Assembly: GCA_946480465.1 (NCBI GenBank)
Contig: CAMLJY010000010.1
Span: 1 to 64,000 of the forward strand
DNA from: an uncultured Burkholderiales bacterium
GTDB lineage: Bacteria; Pseudomonadota; Gammaproteobacteria; Burkholderiales; Burkholderiaceae
Length of the DNA stretch: 64,000 nt
Direction: 5' to 3'
Of this stretch, positions 38,597 through 46,063 are shown in pieces (the stretch's first letter is position 1; each line of letters opens with the position of its first letter). A model generated the notes under the pieces. The model made no database searches. It was given only the letters and a program-made list of their open reading frames with translations, and was not told the DNA's origin. Both the position numbers and the translations under genes were made by a program.

Positions 38597-39562
38597 ATGA
38601 CGAACCTTGCGATCTCCTTCGACGACGTGGCCGCGGCGCGCGAGCGCCTGCGCGGCATCGTGCACCGCACGCCGGTGCTGACCTCGCGCACGGCCGATGC
38701 GGCCACCGGCGCCAAGCTCTTCTTCAAGGCCGAGAACCTGCAGCGCGTGGGGGCCTTCAAGCTGCGCGGGGCGTACAACGCCATCGCGCAGTTCACGCCG
38801 GCGCAGCGCGCGGCGGGTGTGGTGACTTTCTCGTCCGGCAACCACGGACAGGCCATCGCGCTGGCGGCGCAACTGCTGGGCGTGAAGGCGGTGGTGGTGA
38901 TGCCGCTGGACGCACCGGCCGCCAAGCGCGCCGCCACCGAGGGCTATGGCGCCGAGGTGATCGGCTACGACCGCTATGCCCAGGACCCCGAGCAGGTGCT
39001 GGCGGCCGTGGTCGAGGCACGCGGCCTGACGCCCGTGCCGCCCTTCGACCATCCGCATGTGATGGCGGGTCAGGGCACGCTGGCGCTGGAACTGGTCGAG
39101 GAGGTGGGCCCGCTGGACCTGCTGGTCACGCCGCTCGGCGGCGGCGGCATGCTCTCGGGCTGCGCGACGGCGCTGACCGGCGTGGCGCCGGAGTGCCGGG
39201 TCTTCGGCGTCGAGCCCGAGGCCGGCAACGACGGCCAGCAAAGCCTGGCCCGCGGCGAGATCGTGCGCATCGAGACGCCCAAGACCATCGCCGACGCGGC
39301 GCAGAGCCGCAACCTCGGCCGCCACACCTTCCCGGTGCTGCAGGCCCTGGGGGTGCGCGTGGTCACGGCCAGCGACGCGCAGCTGATCGACACGATGAAG
39401 TTCTTCGCGTCGCGCATGAAGCTGGTCGTCGAACCCACCGGCTGCCTGGCGGCGGCCGCGGTGATGAACGGCGCGATCGACGTGCGCGGGCTGCGCGTGG
39501 GCATCGTGCTGTCGGGCGGCAACATCGACCTGGGGCGCTTCGCGTCACTGGTCGGCGCCTGA
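38597..39562 (+). CDS. Threonine/serine dehydratase-like PLP enzyme
   Basis: 321 residues from ATG 38597. Fold-type II PLP enzyme with K55 in VGAFKLRGAY, SSGNHGQAIALAA phosphate-binding loop and the glycine loop PLGGGGMLSGCA; no C-terminal regulatory ACT domain. This matches the short class: catabolic threonine dehydratase, serine racemase or threo-3-hydroxyaspartate dehydratase. Exact specificity is not readable. It is divergent from LysE-MocR and overlaps the 3' end of the next convergent gene by 18 bases. Confidence 0.86.
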   Translation: MTNLAISFDDVAAARERLRGIVHRTPVLTSRTADAATGAKLFFKAENLQRVGAFKLRGAYNAIAQFTPAQRAAGVVTFSSGNHGQAIALAAQLLGVKAVVVMPLDAPAAKRAATEGYGAEVIGYDRYAQDPEQVLAAVVEARGLTPVPPFDHPHVMAGQGTLALELVEEVGPLDLLVTPLGGGGMLSGCATALTGVAPECRVFGVEPEAGNDGQQSLARGEIVRIETPKTIADAAQSRNLGRHTFPVLQALGVRVVTASDAQLIDTMKFFASRMKLVVEPTGCLAAAAVMNGAIDVRGLRVGIVLSGGNIDLGRFASLVGA

Positions 39563-40690
39563 CGCGCCGTCCGATGCGCCGGCCCGCGGCGGAGCGGGCC
39601 ACGGGTATTCCAGCTGCAGGCCGACGAACTCCGCGGTGCGCCGGCCGTACCGCTGGCCGATGTCGTCCAGCGCCCGGTCCAGCGCGCGCAGCGGGGCGAC
39701 GTCGATGGCGGCCGGCAGGGCGCCGACGCGGTCCGGCAGCACGCGCAACCCATGGCGCATGCGCACCGGCCCGGCGGCCGCGGCCACGGTGCGCGCGCGG
39801 CTGCGGTAGGTGCGCGACCAGGCATCGGCAGCCAGCGCCAGCGCGATCTCGTCGGCGCCGTCGGCCATCGGCAGCACGACGTCTTCACTGCGCGAGAACC
39901 AGGCATTGGCCGCGTAGGTCAGCATGTGGCGGACGCCCAGCTTGAACGGCGTGCTGTCGTGGTCGGCGCTCCAGTGGCCAGCCCCCAGCGCCTGCGCCAC
40001 CTGGTGGGCGCGGGTGCGGCCGCCCAGCGCCTCCACCAGGGCCAGTGCGGTGGGAATCGCGGCGCTGACCCCGGCGCTGGACACCACCGGCCCATCGGCG
40101 ACGTAGCGCACGTTCGTCAGCCAGCGGGTCTCGGGATGCTCGCGCTCGCGCTGGGCTTGCGTGGCCCAGTGGCCGGTGGCGCGCCGCCCCTTGAACAGCC
40201 CGGCATTGGCCACCACCAGCGCGCCATCGCAGATGCTGGCGATGGTCGCGCCCTTGGCCGCCTGGGCACGCAGCCAGCCCAGCAGCGCGGGGTCGGCGGC
40301 GTGCCCCTCGGCCACCGCGGGGACCACGACCAGGTCGGCGCCGTCACCGAAGCGCTCGTCGAACTGCGCGATCGTGGCGTGCGGCTCGACCGTCAGCGCC
40401 GGCCGCATGCTGATCGGGCCCGGACCGGTGGCCAGCGCGAAGACCTCCGCGACACCGGCATGCGCCAGGATGCCGTAGGGCACGACGAAGTCGGTCACCT
40501 CGGTGCCCGCATTCAGGCCCACCACGGCCACGACCGGCTTGCTGCGACCGGCCCGCGCGGCCAGCGGCGCGATGGCGGAGCCAGTGGCGCCAGGGCCGGG
40601 CGGCAGCTCGGCTGGCGCGGCGGCCGCGCCGAAGCCGGCGAGCAGGCCGAACACGCAGCACAGCCGGCGCAACGAGGGGAATGGCTTCAT
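39545..40690 (-). CDS. Exported DJ-1/PfpI family protein with C-terminal extension
   Basis: 381 residues from ATG 40690. Probable signal peptide 1-25 (MKPFPSLRRLCCVFGLLAGFGAAAA). The DJ-1/PfpI domain runs about 50-235, with the nucleophile-elbow cysteine C154 in ASICDGA and the following GRRATGHW. Residues about 240-381 are an additional region (AHQVAQALGAGHWSADHDS, YGRRTAEFVGLQLEYPWP) not in classical DJ-1 proteins but seen in GlxA-associated ones. It is divergent from a GlxA/AraC regulator that carries a related domain, which makes a common ligand or shared ancestry plausible. Catalytic activity is not established. Confidence 0.8.
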   Translation of the reverse strand: MKPFPSLRRLCCVFGLLAGFGAAAAPAELPPGPGATGSAIAPLAARAGRSKPVVAVVGLNAGTEVTDFVVPYGILAHAGVAEVFALATGPGPISMRPALTVEPHATIAQFDERFGDGADLVVVPAVAEGHAADPALLGWLRAQAAKGATIASICDGALVVANAGLFKGRRATGHWATQAQREREHPETRWLTNVRYVADGPVVSSAGVSAAIPTALALVEALGGRTRAHQVAQALGAGHWSADHDSTPFKLGVRHMLTYAANAWFSRSEDVVLPMADGADEIALALAADAWSRTYRSRARTVAAAAGPVRMRHGLRVLPDRVGALPAAIDVAPLRALDRALDDIGQRYGRRTAEFVGLQLEYPWPAPPRAGASDGASGADQ

Positions 40691-40743
40691 CGAAGAACGG
40701 CTCCAGCACGACGACAAGGCCGCGCAGTCTCGGTCCGCGAGCC

Positions 40744-40780
40744 TTGGCAGAACAGACCATCAACCCTGCATTCCTGCCAA
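40744..40780. promoter_or_regulatory. Inverted repeat between DJ-1 and GlxA genes
   Basis: TTGGCAG (40744-40750) and CTGCCAA (40774-40780), perfect 7-bp arms 23 bases apart in the 125-base divergent gap. Candidate operator for the GlxA-type regulator. Confidence 0.35.
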
Positions 40781-40815
40781 ATTGCGCGGCCATGCCCGTG
40801 CACAATCGCCGCCCG

Positions 40816-41805
40816 ATGGCGCATCGCATCGTGATCGTCGGCTTCCCGCCCGCCCAGCTGCTGGACATCGCCGGCCCGCTGGACGTCTTCGCGGGCGCCA
40901 ACCTGCTCGCCGCGATGGCCGGCCGCCCGCCGGCCTACGAGGTTCGGCTGGCCGCGCCCCAGCCCGGGCCGCTGGCGACCACCGCCGGGGTGCCGCTGCT
41001 GGCCAGTCACGGCCTGCATGGCCGCGGCCTGCGGGCCGACACGCTGCTGATCGCCGGCGGCCCCGGCGCCCGAGCGATGGTGGGTGACGCGCCGCTGGTG
41101 CAGGCCCTGAAGCGCCTGTGCGGGCGAACGGCGCGCGTCGGTTCCATCTGCACCGGTGCCTTCCCGCTGGCCGCCACGGGCGCGCTCGACGGCTGCCGCG
41201 CCACCACGCACTGGGCCCACTTCGACGAGTTCGCGGCGCTGTTCCCGCAGGTGCAGATCGACCGCGACGCGCTCTTCGTCGCCGACGGCCGCCACCACAC
41301 GTCAGCCGGCATCACCGCCGGCATCGACTACGCGCTGGCACTGGTCGAACGCGACCTCGGCCGGCGCGAGGCGCTCGAGGTGGCACGCGGGCTGGTGATG
41401 TTCCTGAAACGGCCCGGTGGCCAATCGCAATTCAGCACCCAGCTGGCGGCGCAGGCCGAGGCACCCGGCGGCGCCGAACGCTTCGCCGAGCTGGCGCGCT
41501 GGATGGCGGCGAACCTCAGGCGCGACCTCGGCGTCGAACGCCTGGCCGAGCGCATGGCGATGAGCCCGCGCAACTTCGCGCGGCGTTTCGCCGAGGCGAT
41601 GCAGGTGACGCCGGCGCGCTACGTGCAGCAGCTGCGCATCGATGCCGCGCGGCGCCTGCTGACCGACGGGCAGCAGCCGGTGGCGCGCATCGCCGAGCGC
41701 TGTGGCTTTGCATCGGCAGAGGCGATGCGCGTCGCCTTCCAGCGCCATCTCAAGGTCGCGCCGGCCGCCTTCCGTGCGCGTTTCCGCGGGGCCTCGCGGC
41801 GCTGA
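40816..41805 (+). CDS. GlxA family transcriptional regulator (DJ-1 domain plus AraC HTH)
   Basis: 329 residues from ATG 40816; the in-frame ATG at 40792 is also possible. N-terminal DJ-1/PfpI-like sensor domain 1-195 (FPPAQLLDIAGPLDVFAGAN, GSICTGAFPLAATGALDG with the elbow cysteine), then two AraC helix-turn-helices, about 225-325 (LGVERLAERMAMSPRNFARRFAEAM; VARIAERCGFASAEAMRVAFQRHL). Regulators of this architecture include GbdR and CdhR, which respond to glycine betaine or carnitine derivatives; the ligand here is unknown. Confidence 0.9.
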   Translation: MAHRIVIVGFPPAQLLDIAGPLDVFAGANLLAAMAGRPPAYEVRLAAPQPGPLATTAGVPLLASHGLHGRGLRADTLLIAGGPGARAMVGDAPLVQALKRLCGRTARVGSICTGAFPLAATGALDGCRATTHWAHFDEFAALFPQVQIDRDALFVADGRHHTSAGITAGIDYALALVERDLGRREALEVARGLVMFLKRPGGQSQFSTQLAAQAEAPGGAERFAELARWMAANLRRDLGVERLAERMAMSPRNFARRFAEAMQVTPARYVQQLRIDAARRLLTDGQQPVARIAERCGFASAEAMRVAFQRHLKVAPAAFRARFRGASRR

Positions 41806-41910
41806 GCGCCCGCCCATAATCCCGCGCACCTTCACCCCACGGGGCCCCCGGACCGCGCCACGAGCGCCACCGCCCGGCCGGCTCCTTTGCAGCCTCAGGA
41901 GAGCGTGCAC

Positions 41911-43620
41911 ATGACATCCCGCCTGGCCGGCCACGCGCTGGTCGAATGCCTGATCGCGCAAGGCGTCGACACCGCCTTCGGCGTTCCCGGCGAAAGCTAC
42001 CTGGCCGTGCTGGACGGCTTCCACCAGCACCGCGAGCACATCCGCTTCATCGCCTGCCGGCAGGAAGGCGGCGCCGCCTTCATGGCCGAAGCGCAGGGCA
42101 AGCTGAGCGGCCGGCCCGGCATCTGCTTCGTCACCCGCGGTCCCGGGGCCACCAATGCCAGCATCGGCCTGCACACCGCGTTCCAGGACTCGACGCCGAT
42201 GATCCTCTTCATCGGCCAGGTCGCCAGCGACCAGCGCGACCGCGAGGCCTTCCAGGAGGTGGACTACCGCCAGATGTTCGGACCCGGCACGCTGGGCATG
42301 GCCAAGTGGGTCGGCGAGGTGCACGACCCCCACCGCCTGCCCGAGTACGTGGCCCGCGCCTTCCACACCGCGCTGCAGGGCCGCCCCGGCCCGGTGGTGC
42401 TGGTGCTGCCGGAAGACATGCTGACCCAGCCGACCGGCGCCGCCGTGCTGCCGCGCGTCGAGCCGGCCCAGGCCTGGCCCGCGCCCGGCGGACTGCGCGA
42501 CCTGCGCACGCTGCTGCTGGCGGCGCAGCGGCCCTTCGTCATCGCCGGCGGCAGCGGCTGGGACGCCGAGGGCGCGAAGGCGCTGGAGCGCTTCGCCGAG
42601 AACTGGAACCTGCCAGTCGGCTGCGGCTTCCGCTTCCAGGACTGCTTCGACAACCGGCATCGGCTGTACGCCGGCGACGTCGGCATCGGCATCAACCCCC
42701 GGCTGGCCCAACGCGTGAAAGACGCGGACCTGGTGATCGCGCTGGGCGTGCGCCTGGGCGAGATGACGACCAGCGGCTACACCCTGCTGACGCCTCCACG
42801 GCCGAAGCAGAAGCTGGTGCACATCCACGCCGGCGCCGAGGAGCTGGGCCGCGTCTACAGCGCCGACCTGATGCTGCAGGCGGCGATGCCGGCCGCCGCG
42901 AAGGCGCTGGAATCGCTCACGGCGCCGCCCACGCTGCCGTGGGATGACTGGACCGCGTCGGCCCGTGCCGACTACGAAGCCAACCACGCGGCGCCCGCCG
43001 TCGAGCCAATGGACATGGCGGTGGTGATGAAGACCGTCCAGCGCCTGGCGCCGGCCGACACGGTCTATACCAACGGCGCCGGCAACTACAGCGGCTGGCT
43101 GCACCGCTACGTGCGCTACTTCGGCCTGCAGCACCATGGCCGCACGCAGCTGGCGCCGACCTCCGGCGCGATGGGCTACGGCGTGCCGGCCGCGGTGGCC
43201 GCGGCGCTGCTGCATCCGGAACGCACCGTCGTCAACGTGGCCGGCGACGGCGACTTCCTGATGACCGGCCAGGAACTGGCCACCGCCACCGGCTACGGCG
43301 CCAACCGCGGCGCCGGCCGGCTCATCAGCCTGGTGGTGGACAACGGCACCTACGGCACCATCCGCATGCACCAGGAGCGCGAGTACCCGGGGCGCGTCAG
43401 CGGCAGCGATCTCTTCAACCCGGATTTCGCGGCGCTGGCGCTGGCCTATGGCTGGCGTGCCACCCGTGTCGACCGCACGGCCGACTTCGAAGCCGCCTTC
43501 AGCGAGGCTTTGAAGCCCGGCGCGCCGATGCTGATCCACATGAAGCTGGATGCAGACGTCAGCACCTCGCGAACGACGCTGGCCGCCATCCGCGAGGCCG
43601 CGCGCCAGCAGGGGCGCTGA
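41911..43620 (+). CDS. Thiamine diphosphate-dependent enzyme, acetolactate synthase-like
   Basis: 569 residues; AGGAG lies about 10 bases before ATG 41911, and CATAAT (41815-41820) may be its -10. N-terminal Pyr domain with the activating glutamate E52 in CRQEGGAAFMAEA, central transhydrogenase-like domain, C-terminal PP domain with VAGDGDFLMTGQELATATG ending in the ThDP motif ...NGTYG. No small regulatory subunit (ilvH) is adjacent, so it is more likely a catabolic or side-pathway decarboxylase/carboligase than biosynthetic IlvB. Expressed on its own. Confidence 0.85.
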   Translation: MTSRLAGHALVECLIAQGVDTAFGVPGESYLAVLDGFHQHREHIRFIACRQEGGAAFMAEAQGKLSGRPGICFVTRGPGATNASIGLHTAFQDSTPMILFIGQVASDQRDREAFQEVDYRQMFGPGTLGMAKWVGEVHDPHRLPEYVARAFHTALQGRPGPVVLVLPEDMLTQPTGAAVLPRVEPAQAWPAPGGLRDLRTLLLAAQRPFVIAGGSGWDAEGAKALERFAENWNLPVGCGFRFQDCFDNRHRLYAGDVGIGINPRLAQRVKDADLVIALGVRLGEMTTSGYTLLTPPRPKQKLVHIHAGAEELGRVYSADLMLQAAMPAAAKALESLTAPPTLPWDDWTASARADYEANHAAPAVEPMDMAVVMKTVQRLAPADTVYTNGAGNYSGWLHRYVRYFGLQHHGRTQLAPTSGAMGYGVPAAVAAALLHPERTVVNVAGDGDFLMTGQELATATGYGANRGAGRLISLVVDNGTYGTIRMHQEREYPGRVSGSDLFNPDFAALALAYGWRATRVDRTADFEAAFSEALKPGAPMLIHMKLDADVSTSRTTLAAIREAARQQGR

Positions 43621-43693
43621 CGCGCGAAGGGCGCGGCAGCGGTGCCGCGCCAGGCATTGCGGCGCTGACGCTCGCGAACGCCGGCGGCGCCGT

Positions 43694-44587
43694 TCAGCGC
43701 TTCGCCCGCAGCAGCAGCACCACGCCGAGCAGGATCACGCCGGCCGCGGCCCACTCGAGCGGCGTGATGCGCTCGCCAGCCACTGCCACGCCCAGCAGCA
43801 TCGCGATCACCGGGTTCACGAAGGTGTAGCTCGATGCCAGGCCCGCCGAGGCATTCGCCAGCAGCACCATGTAGGCATTGAAGGCGATCAGCGAGCCCGC
43901 CACCACCAGGTAGACCCAGGCGGCGATGGCCCGCGGCTCGATCTGCGCGGGCAGCGTCTCGCCAGTGGCGGCGGCCAGGCCCATCAGCACCACGCCACCG
44001 CAGATCATTTCGCTGGCGAAACCCATCGCCCCCGGCGCCAGCGGCAGGCTGCGCTGGCTCAGCACGCTGCCGAGCGACCACGTGACGCAGGCCGTGGCAA
44101 TCGCCGCCAGCCCGGCCGGCGAGGCCTGGAAGCCGGCGCCGCGCGTCAGCAGCAGCACGCCGGCCAGACCGACGGCGATGCCGGCCAGTTCGCCGCGCGC
44201 CGGCTTGACGCCGTACACGCGGCTGATCAGCGCGATCATCAGCGGCACCACCGCGATGAAGGCCACCACCAGGCCCGAGCCCACGCTGACCTCGGCGAGC
44301 GCGGTCCCGCCCATGCCGCCGCCCAGCATCAGTGCGCCGACGATCGCCGCGTTCCGCCACTGCACCGCGCTGGGCAGCGGCGTGCCGCGCCACAGCATCC
44401 AGGCCATCAGCACGCCTCCGGCGACCAGGAAGCGGCTGCCCATCTGCAGGAATGGCGGCAGGCTGACGAGCGCGACCTTGATCGCCAGGTAGGTGGAGCC
44501 CCAGATCAGCCAAGTGGCGGCGAGGCAGGCGATGACCAGCGGCGGCAGGCTGGCGCTGCGAGGCGTGGAGGCGAGGGCGGTGTTCAC
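43694..44587 (-). CDS. EamA/DMT family transporter (YedA-like)
   Basis: 297 residues from GTG 44587 (AAGG upstream); the upstream extension to 44743 is not membrane-like. Ten helices in two EamA repeats: LAATWLIWGSTYLAIKVALVSLPPF and the conserved second half ...SYTFVNPVIAMLLGVAVAGERITPLEWAAAGVILLGV. Such carriers export amino acids or other metabolites. It is divergent from the Lrp/AsnC gene with a shared 213-base region containing a palindromic site, so regulation by that protein is likely. Confidence 0.88.
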   Translation of the reverse strand: MNTALASTPRSASLPPLVIACLAATWLIWGSTYLAIKVALVSLPPFLQMGSRFLVAGGVLMAWMLWRGTPLPSAVQWRNAAIVGALMLGGGMGGTALAEVSVGSGLVVAFIAVVPLMIALISRVYGVKPARGELAGIAVGLAGVLLLTRGAGFQASPAGLAAIATACVTWSLGSVLSQRSLPLAPGAMGFASEMICGGVVLMGLAAATGETLPAQIEPRAIAAWVYLVVAGSLIAFNAYMVLLANASAGLASSYTFVNPVIAMLLGVAVAGERITPLEWAAAGVILLGVVLLLRAKR

Positions 44588-44744
44588 GGGTTGACCTTCG
44601 GGCAGGGCTGCCCGCCGGGAACGGGCGGGCTCATGGGATGGCTTCGGGCTGCGCCCGCCGGTAGTCGCCCTTGGCGCGGCCCGGCGAGCTCCTGGAGCTT
44701 GAATCGTAGAAGCGGTGCCCGCACCCGGCCAGAGCGCATTCAAG

Positions 44745-44770
44745 AATCAACCGCGCATTCACCGTTGATT
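44745..44770. promoter_or_regulatory. Palindromic site between EamA and Lrp genes
   Basis: AATCAAC (44745-44751) and GTTGATT (44764-44770), perfect 7-bp arms, 30-56 bases before the Lrp/AsnC start. TTCAAG occurs beside both arms. This is the most AT-rich patch of the gap and is a plausible Lrp/AsnC binding site. Confidence 0.45.
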
Positions 44771-44800
44771 TCAAGGCAAAGCCGCTGTTAGGCTTTGAAC

Positions 44801-45292
44801 ATGCCGCAAGCCACCGCACTCGACGCCTACGACACCCGCATCCTGGCCGAACTGCAGGCCGACGCCCGCATCTCCATGTCCGAACTGGGGCGGCGGGTGC
44901 ACCTGTCGCAGCCGGCGGTGACCGAGCGCGTGCGCAAGCTGGAGGCCGCCGGCGTCATCACCGGCTACCGCGCCACCGTCAGCCTGGGCGCGCTGGGCTA
45001 CGGCATCCGCGCCATCGTGCGCGTGGCCCGGGCGGAGTACGCGCGGGTGGTCAAGCTGATCCAGCAGACACCCGAGGTCGTCAATGCCTTCAACGTCACC
45101 GGCGAGGACAGCTGGATCCTGGAGATCGCGGTGATCGACGTGCCGCACCTGGACGCGGTGGTGACCCGCTTCTGCCTGCTGGCGGAGACCTCGACGTCCA
45201 TCATCCTGAACGCCCCGCGCGAACACCAGGTGATGCTGCCGCCGCGGGCGGAAGACGTGAAGCCGCCGATTCGCAAGGTAACCAACGCCTGA
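44801..45292 (+). CDS. Lrp/AsnC family regulator
   Basis: 163 residues from ATG 44801; a TTG six bases upstream is possible. N-terminal HTH 8-60 (LDAYDTRILAELQADARISMSELGRRVHLSQPAVTERVRKLEAAG) and a C-terminal RAM/ACT-like ligand domain 70-150 (VVNAFNVTGEDSWILEIAVIDVPHLD). Feast/famine regulators bind amino acids and often control a divergent exporter, here the EamA gene. Confidence 0.93.
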   Translation: MPQATALDAYDTRILAELQADARISMSELGRRVHLSQPAVTERVRKLEAAGVITGYRATVSLGALGYGIRAIVRVARAEYARVVKLIQQTPEVVNAFNVTGEDSWILEIAVIDVPHLDAVVTRFCLLAETSTSIILNAPREHQVMLPPRAEDVKPPIRKVTNA

Positions 45293-45360
45293 CGCCTGGG
45301 TGCACCCGGCCAGGGCGCGCCTATCATCGACCGCAGACATCCGACTTCAGAGAGGACCCG

Positions 45361-45852
45361 ATGCCCTTGTTCGCCACCTGCGACCTCTGCGACCTGCACA
45401 AGAACGACACCGACGGCCAGTTCCGCGTGTTGCCTCCGGTGTTCAAGGACTTCGGCGCCCGCGCCGTCTTCAGTGGCGAGGTGGCCACCGTGCAGTGCTT
45501 CGAGGACAACACGCCGGTGAAGGCCGCCGTCGAATCGCCCGGCAACGGCCGCGTGCTGGTGGTGGATGGCGGCGGCTCGCTGCGGCGGGCATTGGTGGGC
45601 GGCAACCTGGCGGCGGCAGCGGCGCGCAACGGCTGGGCCGGCATCGTCGTCGACGGCTGCGTGCGCGACATCGCCGAACTGCAGCAGACCGACCTCGGCA
45701 TCCGCGCCCTGGCACTGATGCCCCTGCCCACGGAGCGCCGCCTGCCGGGCCGCAGCGACGTGCCGGTGCAGGTGCAAGGCGTCTGGGTGCGCCCTGGCGA
45801 CTGGCTGTACGCCGACGCCGACGGCATCGTCGTGATGGCCGAGCCGGCCTGA
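45361..45852 (+). CDS. rraA: RraA family protein (RNase E regulator / HMG aldolase type)
   Basis: 163 residues; AGAGAGG sits 5 bases before ATG 45361. The sequence closely follows E. coli RraA (TCDLCDLH, FKDFGARAVFSGEV, VQCFEDN, RVLVVDGGGSLRRALVGG). In the same family, class II 4-hydroxy-4-methyl-2-oxoglutarate aldolases need an Arg-Asp pair that E. coli RraA lacks; this protein has it (VVDGCVRDIAEL), so aldolase or oxaloacetate decarboxylase activity is possible beside, or instead of, RNase E inhibition. It stands alone, followed by a hairpin terminator. Confidence 0.88.
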   Translation: MPLFATCDLCDLHKNDTDGQFRVLPPVFKDFGARAVFSGEVATVQCFEDNTPVKAAVESPGNGRVLVVDGGGSLRRALVGGNLAAAAARNGWAGIVVDGCVRDIAELQQTDLGIRALALMPLPTERRLPGRSDVPVQVQGVWVRPGDWLYADADGIVVMAEPA

Positions 45853-45873
45853 CCGGCGGGCTCGAAAACGAAG

Positions 45874-45905
45874 AAGGGCCAGCGGCCCACGGCCGGCTGA
45901 CCCTT
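45874..45905. terminator. Bidirectional hairpin terminator between rraA and tRNA-Pro
   Basis: A long GC stem with one bulge (AAGGGCCAGC-GGCC pairing with GGCCGGCTGACCCTT) and a short CAC loop. T-rich sequence follows it on both strands: TTGTTGATCTT on plus, TTCTTCGTTTTCG on minus. It can serve rraA and the oppositely directed tRNA. Confidence 0.65.
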
Positions 45906-45913
45906 GTTGATCT

Positions 45914-45990
45914 TGGTCGGGGTGAGACGATTCGAACGTCCGACCCACTGCTCCCAAAGCAGTTGCGCTACCAGGCTGCGCTACACCCCG
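45914..45990 (-). tRNA. tRNA-Pro (UGG)
   Basis: 77 bases including encoded CCA. Acceptor CGGGGTG pairs with CACCCCG; the anticodon stem ACTGC/GCAGT holds loop TTTGGGA with anticodon TGG; the T loop is TTCGAAT. It is transcribed toward rraA, downstream of the RTX protease gene. Confidence 0.97.
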
Positions 45991-46063
45991 AAGCGGCGGA
46001 TTCTAGTCCCGCCGCGCGCGGGGTTGCCGATCGGGCCGTGAAGAAGGCGCGCGCAGCACCCGC

